From assembly GCA_903851415.1 (NCBI GenBank), contig CAINOE010000203.1, forward strand, positions 1-54,298: DNA of 54,298 nucleotides, in the 5' to 3' direction. This stretch comes from an uncultured Rhodopila sp. Lineage in GTDB: Bacteria; Pseudomonadota; Alphaproteobacteria; Acetobacterales; Acetobacteraceae. The first letter of the stretch is position 1. Each line of letters starts with the position of its first letter. The notes under the pieces were generated by a model. It was not told the origin of the DNA and did no database searches. It worked only from the letters and a program-made list of their open reading frames with translations. Below, in pieces: positions 14,302 through 21,624 of this stretch. A program made the translations under genes and the position numbers.

Positions 14302-14947
14302 GGAGCTGATCGCGCGGCGGATCGCGCTCGAGCTGAAAAGCGGCAATCTGGTCAACCTCGGCATTGGCCTGCCCACGATGATCGCCCATTTTCTTCCCCC
14401 CGGGGTCGAGGTCTTCTTCCAGGCGGAAAACGGTCTCATCGGCATGGAACCGCTGCCGGAGCCGGGCATGGAGGACGAGTATCTGACCGACGCGGGCGGC
14501 AGCTTCATCGGCGCCATTCCCGGGGCCTGCAGCTTCGACAGTTGCTTCTCGTTCGGCCTGATCCGCGGCGGACATCTCGACGTCACCGTGCTCGGCGGCC
14601 TTCAGGTCGATGAGCGGGGGCTGCTCGCCAACTGGACGATTCCGGGCAAGATGGTCCCCGGCATGGGTGGCGCAATGGATCTCGTGACCGGCACCAGGCG
14701 CGTCATCATCGCCATGATCCATACGGACAAAGGCCGGCCCAAGATCCTGAAACAATGCACCCTGCCGCTGACCTCGATCAGGCCGGTGAGCCTCGTGGTC
14801 ACCGAACTCGCAGTGATCGAGCCAACCGCTGACGGGCTTGTCCTGAAGGAGCTGGCGCCTGGCGTCTCGATCGAAAAAGTTGTCGCCGCGACCGAGGCAA
14901 TGCTGATCATTCCAGCGCACGTGCCCAGGATGCAGGTTGCCGGGTAG
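14291..14947 (+). CDS. CoA-transferase subunit B, copy 1
   Basis: A 218-residue beta subunit (AtoA/ScoB type). It has NLGIGLPTMIAHFLPPG and the catalytic motif AENGLIGMEP, with E46 expected to form the glutamyl-CoA thioester. GGHLDVTVLGGLQVDERGLLANW and KMVPGMGGAMDLVTGTRRVI follow, both family signatures. Length and motifs are complete, so the enzyme should be active. It overlaps subunit A by 11 bp, consistent with coupled translation. Substrate choice (acetoacetate versus other acids) is not readable; the nearby 3-hydroxybutyrate dehydrogenase favours acetoacetate. Confidence 0.92.
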   Translation: MDAKELIARRIALELKSGNLVNLGIGLPTMIAHFLPPGVEVFFQAENGLIGMEPLPEPGMEDEYLTDAGGSFIGAIPGACSFDSCFSFGLIRGGHLDVTVLGGLQVDERGLLANWTIPGKMVPGMGGAMDLVTGTRRVIIAMIHTDKGRPKILKQCTLPLTSIRPVSLVVTELAVIEPTADGLVLKELAPGVSIEKVVAATEAMLIIPAHVPRMQVAG

Positions 14948-14980
14948 GCGGCGCCGCCGGGCACCAAAAACGGTTAGCTA

Positions 14981-15448
14981 TCACCCATCGAGAATATCGT
15001 CCGTCGTGCGCCGCAGTTTGCTCCGCCTTGCGATCAACGCCGCCGCCGGACGCAGCAGAACGTTGACCAGGAGAACCAGCACCGCCAGCGTGGCGCCGCT
15101 CGTGACGTTGTAGGCGCCGATCAGCAGGCCGAAAATCGCCACGGCCCAGATTGTCGCCGCCGTGGAAAGGCCATGGACAACCCGGCGCCGATCCTCTTTC
15201 AGGATGGCACCGGCACCGAGGAAGCCGACGCCGGTGACAATCGCGCCGAATCCTGCGCCCCAAGTCGAATCCGGCAGGCGCCCGGTGACGAAGTTGCTGT
15301 ACGCCGCCGCTCCGACCGCCACAAGCACGCATGGACGGATACCGCAGCCGTGGCCGTGCCACTCGCGCTCGACGCCGATCACCGCCGACAGCACGAACGT
15401 CAAGGTGAGCAGCGCCAGTGTCTGACTTTGCAGCAGCAAGTCCATCAC
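14981..15448 (-). CDS. MgtC/SapB-family membrane protein
   Basis: A 155-residue protein with four predicted helices and the MgtC core: LSAVIGVEREWHGHGCGIRPCVLVAVGAA, then GVGFLGAGAILKEDRR and VHGLSTAATIWAVAIFGLLIGAY. MgtC proteins support survival at low magnesium and modulate F-type ATP synthase in pathogens; the role in this organism is unknown. The C-terminal cytoplasmic ACT-like domain of long MgtC proteins is absent, as in the short SapB type. It is the last gene of the minus-strand cluster, 126 bp after 3-hydroxybutyrate dehydrogenase, and converges on CoA-transferase copy 1. Confidence 0.9.
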   Translation of the reverse strand: MMDLLLQSQTLALLTLTFVLSAVIGVEREWHGHGCGIRPCVLVAVGAAAYSNFVTGRLPDSTWGAGFGAIVTGVGFLGAGAILKEDRRRVVHGLSTAATIWAVAIFGLLIGAYNVTSGATLAVLVLLVNVLLRPAAALIARRSKLRRTTDDILDG

Positions 15449-15574
15449 GGAGGTTCCCGATGCGCGGCGGGCCTATATATGCCGGCCGGAACGAACCTAT
15501 CCCTGGATTTGCCCATCGCGCAATGGGGTGCTGAAAGCATAAGACAAGGCAGCAGACCAAGTGACGCAATACGA

Positions 15575-16354
15575 CTATTCCATGCACCAGCCGTGACTGA
15601 CGATCAGCGATTGTCCCGTCAGCGCATTCGTCGGAAAGGCCGCAAGGAACAGGGCCGCCTCGGCCACGTCCTGCACGGTGGTGAACGCGCCGTCCACCGT
15701 CTCCTTCAGCATCACGGTTTTCACCACATCGTCCTCGGAGATGCCGAGTTCCCTGGCTTGTTCCGGAATCTGCTTCTCAACCAGCGGCGTGAGCACGTAG
15801 CCCGGACAGATGACGTTCGAACGCACCCCGTACTCGGCTCCTTGCTTGGCAACAACCTTTGCGAGTCCGATGATCGCGTGCTTTGCACTCACGTATGGCG
15901 CCTTCAGCCTGGAAGCCTCTTTCGAATGCACGGAGCCCATATAAATGATACTGCCGCTCTTCTGACGCTGCATCTGCCGCAGCGCGGCCCGCGTGGTCAG
16001 GAAAGCGCCGTCGAGATGGATGGCGATCATCTTTTTCCACTGGGCAAAGTCGAACTCGACAATCGGCGCGACGATTTGAATGCCGGCATTGCTGACCAGC
16101 ACATCGATGCTGCCGAGCCTTTCGACGACCCCTGCCATCCCGGCATCGACCTGAGCTTCGTCGCTGACATCCATGGCCACGCCGATGACGCGATGGCCGG
16201 TCGAATCGATCTCGTGCGCGGCCCCCTCGGCCGCCTTCAGGTCAAGGTCCGCGATGGCCACCCTGGCGCCTTCACGGGCAAAGGTGATCGCGATCTCCTT
16301 GCCGATGCCGCTCGCGGCGCCGGTTACAACGGCCACCTTGTCTTGAAGGCGCAT
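15575..16354 (-). CDS. bdhA: 3-hydroxybutyrate dehydrogenase
   Basis: A 259-residue short-chain dehydrogenase. It has the NAD-binding TGAASGIG (11-18), NAG (89-91), and catalytic Y154-x3-K158 in PYVSAKHA. GSVHSKEASRLKAPYVSAKH and the C-terminal DVAEAALFLAAFPTNALTGQSLIVSHGW are typical of D-3-hydroxybutyrate dehydrogenases, separating it from generic SDRs. It converts 3-hydroxybutyrate to acetoacetate in the cytoplasm, the first step in using poly-3-hydroxybutyrate breakdown products. The neighbouring CoA-transferase pair could activate the acetoacetate, which supports the assignment. Confidence 0.9.
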   Translation of the reverse strand: MRLQDKVAVVTGAASGIGKEIAITFAREGARVAIADLDLKAAEGAAHEIDSTGHRVIGVAMDVSDEAQVDAGMAGVVERLGSIDVLVSNAGIQIVAPIVEFDFAQWKKMIAIHLDGAFLTTRAALRQMQRQKSGSIIYMGSVHSKEASRLKAPYVSAKHAIIGLAKVVAKQGAEYGVRSNVICPGYVLTPLVEKQIPEQARELGISEDDVVKTVMLKETVDGAFTTVQDVAEAALFLAAFPTNALTGQSLIVSHGWCME

Positions 16355-16566
16355 GGAATATTCCTTTGTTTGACTTGGTCCGAACCCGGATCAACGCGCC
16401 GGGTGGGAGCTCTTCAGCGCCCGGGCTTTCAGCCAGGCCACCCGGGTTGGCATAGACGTCTCACGCCCCGCCGCAGCGGCCGGGCCGTCCGTGCCATTTT
16501 GTAACGATCGGCGGCCGGTTCGTCCGGCGATGCGCGCAACCGCCTCGCCGGACCAGGCCATGCGCA

Positions 16567-17394
16567 TCAGGCGACGATGTGCAAACCGGCATCGACATAA
16601 ATGGTGTCGCCCGTCATGCCCGACGCTGCGCCGCCAACCAGGAAAGAAACGACCCGGCCGACCTCCGCGATATCGACCAGACGACGGGCCGGGGATCTTG
16701 AAACCGCTGCTTCGACCAGCTCATCGAACTGGGCGATTCCGCTGGCGGCGCGGGTCTTCAGCGGCCCTGGCGATACCGCATAGACGCGAATGCCGCTCTC
16801 GCCCAGCTCTGCTGCCAGATATCGCGTCGTTGCTTCGAGCGACGCCTTCACCGGGCCCATGATATTGTAATTGTTTACCACCTTGTCGGCGCCATAATAG
16901 CTCATCGTCAGCAGCGCGCCGCCCGCTGTCATCAGCGGCTCGGCAAGCCGACCCATTTCGATGAAAGAATAACAGGAAACGCGCATCGCCTGAAGGAAGC
17001 CGTCAAGCGAGCAATCGACGACCCGCCTGTGAAGATCGGCGCGCGGGGCAAACGCGATCGAGTGGATGACGAAGTCAAGGCGGCCCCAGCTTTCGCGGAT
17101 GCGGTCGAACACCGCCTCGAGCTGTTCCGGCTGTTCGACGTCAAGCGGCAGGATCAGGCTGGCCTTCAGTTCCTCGGCAAGCGGCCGCACGTATTTCTCG
17201 GACTTTTCGTTGAGATACGTTACCGCAAGTTCCGCGCCGAACGCACGAAGCTTGGCCGCGCAGCCGTATGCGATGCTGTTCTCGTTGGCAATGCCAACCA
17301 CCAGGCCACGGCGGCCGCGCAGCATATCGCCGACGCGGGTGTCGGGGTCCCATACTTTGGGAAGCGGATCAATCGGGGCAAGCGCCTCGCTCAT
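16567..17394 (-). CDS. fabI: FabI-type enoyl-ACP reductase
   Basis: A 275-residue divergent SDR of the FabI type. It has the atypical nucleotide-binding loop GIANENSIAYGCA, the HSIAFAPRADL motif and active-site Y176-x6-K183 in NNYNIMGPVKASLE, then VSPGPLKTRAASGI. FabI reduces the enoyl-ACP double bond in fatty-acid synthesis. Located between CoA-transferase and 3-hydroxybutyrate dehydrogenase genes, and near DUF3141, Pta and AckA, it is probably a second, specialised FabI paralogue as found in similar alphaproteobacterial clusters, and not the housekeeping enzyme. The start at 17394 lies 15 bp after subunit B. Confidence 0.9.
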   Translation of the reverse strand: MSEALAPIDPLPKVWDPDTRVGDMLRGRRGLVVGIANENSIAYGCAAKLRAFGAELAVTYLNEKSEKYVRPLAEELKASLILPLDVEQPEQLEAVFDRIRESWGRLDFVIHSIAFAPRADLHRRVVDCSLDGFLQAMRVSCYSFIEMGRLAEPLMTAGGALLTMSYYGADKVVNNYNIMGPVKASLEATTRYLAAELGESGIRVYAVSPGPLKTRAASGIAQFDELVEAAVSRSPARRLVDIAEVGRVVSFLVGGAASGMTGDTIYVDAGLHIVA

Positions 17395-17409
17395 GACGGT
17401 TCTCCATGT

Positions 17410-18105
17410 TCAGATTGGTACCGCAACGCCCGGCGCGCCCGGCACAGTCGGCGCCCCCAACGTCATTTCCGGCACTTCGCCGGGAACGATCAGGCGCGCC
17501 GCGGTTGCCGCAATGATCTCCGCCACCGTCACGCCCGGCGCCCGCTCACGCAGCACCAGGCCCTCCGGCGTTGGCATCAGGACGGCCATGTCGGTGACCA
17601 CAAGCGTCACCGGGCGGGCGGCGGTCGCCGGCAGGGTCAACTCCGGGACAATCTTGGCGACGCCCTTCTGGGTGTGGATCATGGCGGCGATCACCCGGCG
17701 TGCGCCGCTGACGAGGTCCATCGCCCCGCCCATGCCCGGAACCATCTTCCCGGGCACCATCCAGTTTGCCAGCCACCCCCTCTCGTCCACTTGCAGGCCG
17801 CCCAGGACCGTCATGTCGAGGTGGCCGCCGCGGATCAGGGCGAACGACATCGCCGAGTCGAAAGCCACCGCCCCGGGCAGGGCGGAAACAAACCGGCCGC
17901 CGGCATCGGTCAGATCCGCGGCTTCCATCCCTTCCGGAGGAGCGGCACCGAACCCGATGATGCCGTTCTCCGACTGGAAGTGAACCGTGATGCCGGACGG
18001 CACGTAATTTGAAACCATCGTCGGCAGCCCGATACCCAGGTTGACCAGGGTGTTGTGGCGCAATTCCAGCGCCACACGGCGGGCGATCAGTTCCTTGGCG
18101 TCCAT
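17410..18105 (-). CDS. CoA-transferase subunit B, copy 2
   Basis: A 231-residue beta subunit that starts MDAKELIARRVALELR, nearly the same as copy 1. Its catalytic motif is SENGIIGFG, again with E46. It keeps MVPGKMVPGMGGAMDLVSGARRV but carries a longer Gly/Ala/Pro-rich C-terminus (GAPTVPGAPGVAVP). The ATG at 18105 overlaps the subunit A stop as TGATG, so the subunits are translationally coupled. The longest open frame begins within subunit A in the wrong frame and was discarded. It lies in the long minus-strand cluster just upstream of fabI. Confidence 0.92.
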   Translation of the reverse strand: MDAKELIARRVALELRHNTLVNLGIGLPTMVSNYVPSGITVHFQSENGIIGFGAAPPEGMEAADLTDAGGRFVSALPGAVAFDSAMSFALIRGGHLDMTVLGGLQVDERGWLANWMVPGKMVPGMGGAMDLVSGARRVIAAMIHTQKGVAKIVPELTLPATAARPVTLVVTDMAVLMPTPEGLVLRERAPGVTVAEIIAATAARLIVPGEVPEMTLGAPTVPGAPGVAVPI

Positions 18106-18782
18106 CACAGCCTCTCGTCGGTAAAGGCCGGCCGCTCCACCAGATGCGTGATCACCACGCCCGGCGTGTGGATGTCGTCCGGGGCAAGCACGCCGAGCGG
18201 CACGATCTCGTCGGTTTCCGCGATGACGACGCCACCGGCGAGGGCCATGACTGGATTGAAGTTGCGAGCCGTCAGCATGTAAACGAGGTTGCCGTGGTAG
18301 TCTGCGGTTCGTGCCGATATCAGCGCCACATCGGCGTGCAGGGCGGGCTGGACGAGGCAATCGCGCCCATTCACCTGAATGACCTCGAACCCTTCAGCAG
18401 CCAGAGTGCCGATGCCGGTGGCGGTCAGCACGCCCGGCAGACCCGCGCCGGCCGCGCGGATGCGCTCGACAAGCGTTCCTTGCGGCACCAGAATCACCTC
18501 GATCTCGCCGGAGATCATCTTTTGCTGGGTCTCCGGATTGGTGCCGATATGCGATACATACGCGCGGGACACGCAGCCCGCCGCAATCAGCTTGCCGATC
18601 GCCACCCCGGGGCGGGCGGTGTCGTTGGCGATGATCGTGAGGCCGCGGGCTTTGCGTGCGACCAGGGCGTCGATCAGGCGAAGCGGCGATCCGACGCCCA
18701 TGAAGCCGCCGATCATTACGGAAGCACCATCAGGAACGAGCGCCGCCGCGTCGGCGACAGGCAGGACGGTTCTCATCGCCAA
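18105..18782 (-). CDS. CoA-transferase subunit A, copy 2
   Basis: A 225-residue alpha subunit with GGFMGVGSPLRLID, IANDTARPGVAIGKLI, SHIGTNPETQQKM and LTARNFNPVMALAGG. It is clearly homologous to, but well diverged from, the plus-strand copy at 13636. This rules out a recent duplication and suggests different substrates or regulation. A GGAG-type ribosome-binding site precedes the ATG at 18782; an alternative ATG lies two codons in. Together with subunit B it would exchange CoA between acetyl- or succinyl-CoA and a short acid, probably acetoacetate. Confidence 0.92.
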   Translation of the reverse strand: MAMRTVLPVADAAALVPDGASVMIGGFMGVGSPLRLIDALVARKARGLTIIANDTARPGVAIGKLIAAGCVSRAYVSHIGTNPETQQKMISGEIEVILVPQGTLVERIRAAGAGLPGVLTATGIGTLAAEGFEVIQVNGRDCLVQPALHADVALISARTADYHGNLVYMLTARNFNPVMALAGGVVIAETDEIVPLGVLAPDDIHTPGVVITHLVERPAFTDERL

Positions 18783-18902
18783 TCTCCTTTGCGGGGTGCC
18801 GTCCGGTAGAGACCGGTCAGACCAGCCTCCGGGGCCTTCTTGTGTGCGTTCATCGCGACGACGAAGCCTCCCTGGAGCGGATACGTAATAACAAAGTAAC
18901 GG

Positions 18903-20114
18903 TCATCGTTCGGCCCGCGCGCCGTCCGCTTCGCGATCGAGCACCGCAAGAGTGTGCCGCGCGATCATGACTTCCTCGTCCGTCGGGATCACGAACACCC
19001 GGACCCGCGACCGCTCCGAGGAGATCACCTGCGCGCTCTTCCGGTTGGCGAACCTGTCCATTTCGATGCCGATCCACTCCATCCCTTCCAGCACGCGCTC
19101 GCGCACGCGCCAGGCGTGTTCGCCGATACCGCCGCAGAACACCACCGCGTCCAGGCCCTCCAGCACGGCGGCAAGGCCGCCAAGCTCGCGGCGGATGCGG
19201 AAGACGAAGTATTCAATCGCCTGAGCGGCTTCCGGCTTGTCTGACGCCTCCAGCTCCCGCATATCGTGCGATACGCCGGACAGGCCCTTCAGACCCGATT
19301 CCTTGTAAAGCAGGTCGCGGATGGCGTTCGCGTCCATGTTTTTCTGCGCCATCATGTAGAGCACGACGCCCGGATCGAGCTGGCCGCACCGTGTCCCCAT
19401 CGGCAGCCCGTCCAGCGCCGTGAAGCCCATCGAGCTGGCGATCGAATGTCCGTCGCGGATCGCGCACATCGAGGCGCCGTTGCCCAGATGCGCGACCACC
19501 ACGCGGCCGGCGGCAAAGAACGGCGAGACCTCCTGCAGGCGGCCGATGACGTATTCATACGACAGGCCGTGGAAGCCGTAGCGGCGCACGCCTTCCTCGT
19601 AATAGCTGCGGGGGAGCGCGTACACGTCGTTCACGAATGGTTGGGCGCGGTGAAAGGCGGTGTCGAAACAGGCAACCTGCGCGACGTGCGGCCACGCCTC
19701 GCGCGCCGCCAGGATGCCCGCGAGATTGTGCGGCTGATGCAGCGGCGCCAAGGGGACCAGCGTCTGCAGCCGCCGCAGGACGTCATCCGTCACCAGCACC
19801 GGCGCGTCGTAATAGGTGCCGCCATGAACCACCCGGTGGCCGGCCGCCACCACGTTCGCGTCCGGAAAGGCCTGCCGGCGCCACTCCAGAATCCGCTGCA
19901 GGGCGTTGGTGTGGAACGGGATGCCCGAACCGGCGGCCCATTGCTCCTGGTGCGTCACGGTGTCAGCCGCATCGCGGACCGTAAGGCGCCGCTCGTCGCT
20001 GAGCATCTCAGCCAGGCCGGTCACCAGGACCTTCGGCGAGTCGTCGTCCACCTCGCACAGCGCGAACTTGATCGACGATGACCCCGCGTTCAGCGTGATG
20101 ACGTGCCTGATCAT
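18903..20114 (-). CDS. ackA: Acetate kinase
   Basis: A 403-residue acetate/propionate kinase of normal length. Motifs include LNAGSSSIKFALCE at the N-terminus, GHRVVHGG, PLAPLHQPHNLAGI, CFDTAFH, RYGFHGLSYEY, HLGNGASMCAI, the phosphate-binding MGFTALDGLPMGTRCGQLDPGV and VFCGGIGEHA near the C-terminus. It interconverts acetyl phosphate plus ADP with acetate plus ATP. Its ATG overlaps the stop of the Pta fusion by four bases, so the Pta-AckA pathway is produced from one coupled message. Substrate-level ATP formation under low oxygen is the likely role. Confidence 0.96.
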   Translation of the reverse strand: MIRHVITLNAGSSSIKFALCEVDDDSPKVLVTGLAEMLSDERRLTVRDAADTVTHQEQWAAGSGIPFHTNALQRILEWRRQAFPDANVVAAGHRVVHGGTYYDAPVLVTDDVLRRLQTLVPLAPLHQPHNLAGILAAREAWPHVAQVACFDTAFHRAQPFVNDVYALPRSYYEEGVRRYGFHGLSYEYVIGRLQEVSPFFAAGRVVVAHLGNGASMCAIRDGHSIASSMGFTALDGLPMGTRCGQLDPGVVLYMMAQKNMDANAIRDLLYKESGLKGLSGVSHDMRELEASDKPEAAQAIEYFVFRIRRELGGLAAVLEGLDAVVFCGGIGEHAWRVRERVLEGMEWIGIEMDRFANRKSAQVISSERSRVRVFVIPTDEEVMIARHTLAVLDREADGARAER

Positions 20115-21532
20115 TGCGCCGCCTCCTTGACGGCGTCTTCATGCGTCACCGCGCTTTCGCCGGTCGTCAGCCAGTGGGCGTACAGCACGGCGACCGCGCA
20201 GGAGAACAGCCGAGACCCCTCGTCGTCGGCGCGGCTGGTCAGCAGCACGGGCACCTTGGCCCCCAGTACGATGCCCGCGCCCTCCGCCTGCGCAGCGTAG
20301 GTCAGATCCTTGGCAAGAATATTGCCGGCTTCGAGGTTCGGCACGACCAGGACGTCGGCCCGGCCGGCGACCAGCGATGTCAGGCCCTTGGTGCGCGCCG
20401 CGGACAGGCTGATCGCGTTGTCCATCGCCAGGGGGCCGTCAACGATCCCACCCCGGATCTGACCCCGCTCCGCCATCTTCGACAGCGACGCGGCATCGAT
20501 GGTCGACTGCATTTTCGGGTTCACCGTCTCGACCGCGGAAATGATCCCGACACGCGGCAGCGCGATGCCCAGCGCCTGCGCCAGGTCGATCGCGTTCTGG
20601 ACGATGTCGACCTTGTCTTCCAGCGACGGCGCGATGTTGATCGCCGCGTCGGTGACCAGCACCAGTTCGGGAAGCGCCGGCGCATCCATCACGAACACAT
20701 GGCTGATCCGCCGTGCGGTCCGCAGGCCGCCCTGTGACTTCACCACATGACGCAACAGTTCATCGGTGTGCAGGTGGCCCTTCATGACCGCGCCTGCGGT
20801 GCCCTGCTGGACCATCTCGACCGCCCGCGCGGCCGCCGCATCGTGGCTTGCCACGTCCTCGATCGCGATCCCCCGCAGATCGAGGCCGCACGTCCTGGCA
20901 ACGGCTGCGATCTTGGCGGCGTCGCCGATAAGCACCGGCCTGATCAGCTTGTTGCGCGCGCCGGCCAGCGCGCCGCGCAGGGCATTTTCCTCCTCCGGCA
21001 CGACAACGGCCGTCACCAGCGGCGGCAACGCTTCACACGCCGCCATCAGGCGGCCGACATGACGGTGGCGCTGAACCGTCAGCTCCGGCAGAAAACCCTC
21101 CGTAAACACGGCATGCTTTTCGGGCGGTTGAACTTCCGCGGTGCCGTCAACCAGGATCTCGTCTCCGCGCAGCACCCTGGTGCTCAGCACGACGATGTCC
21201 GGCGGACGCTTCTCCTCGACCCGCACCGTCACCGTCACCGTGTCGCCGACATGGGCCCGGCCACGGAAGCGGAGCACCTGCGAGTCGTACAGCGTCCCCG
21301 GCCCCGGCAGCAGGTTGCCCAGAATGGCGGAGAACAGCGACCCGAGCCACATCGATGGCGCCGGGTTCTGTCCGGATTGGGTTTCCCCCGATCGGCTGCC
21401 CGGCAGATGCAGCGGGTTGAGGTTCCCGCTCACATGGGCAAACACATACAGGTCATCCGGCGTCACGACGCGGGTGATGGACGCAGTGTCGCCGATGGAC
21501 AGCTCATCATAGGTCTGGCTGATGCGTGTCAT
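20111..21532 (-). CDS. MaoC-phosphate acetyltransferase fusion
   Basis: A 473-residue two-domain protein. Residues 1-150 are a MaoC/hot-dog hydratase-like domain (ELSIGDTASITRVVTPDDLYVFAHVSGNLNPLH). Residues ~160-473 are a phosphate acetyl/butyryltransferase domain with MKGHLHTDELLR, RRISHVFVMDAP, VGIISAVETVNPKMQST and GGIVDGPLAMDNA. The fused form is annotated in many alphaproteobacteria as enoyl-CoA hydratase/phosphate acetyltransferase. It should make acetyl phosphate for the coupled AckA, while the MaoC part may hydrate short enoyl-CoAs. I chose the ATG at 21532, which has GGAG upstream and begins at the MaoC homology. Confidence 0.92.
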   Translation of the reverse strand: MTRISQTYDELSIGDTASITRVVTPDDLYVFAHVSGNLNPLHLPGSRSGETQSGQNPAPSMWLGSLFSAILGNLLPGPGTLYDSQVLRFRGRAHVGDTVTVTVRVEEKRPPDIVVLSTRVLRGDEILVDGTAEVQPPEKHAVFTEGFLPELTVQRHRHVGRLMAACEALPPLVTAVVVPEEENALRGALAGARNKLIRPVLIGDAAKIAAVARTCGLDLRGIAIEDVASHDAAAARAVEMVQQGTAGAVMKGHLHTDELLRHVVKSQGGLRTARRISHVFVMDAPALPELVLVTDAAINIAPSLEDKVDIVQNAIDLAQALGIALPRVGIISAVETVNPKMQSTIDAASLSKMAERGQIRGGIVDGPLAMDNAISLSAARTKGLTSLVAGRADVLVVPNLEAGNILAKDLTYAAQAEGAGIVLGAKVPVLLTSRADDEGSRLFSCAVAVLYAHWLTTGESAVTHEDAVKEAAQ

Positions 21533-21624
21533 TCTCTCGCTCCAATCCGGTTGCCCGCATTTACCCGGGGCGGCGGACGGCAACGGCCGCTGGCGCTGCG
21601 CCCGGCCGTTGCCAACGCTGGCCC

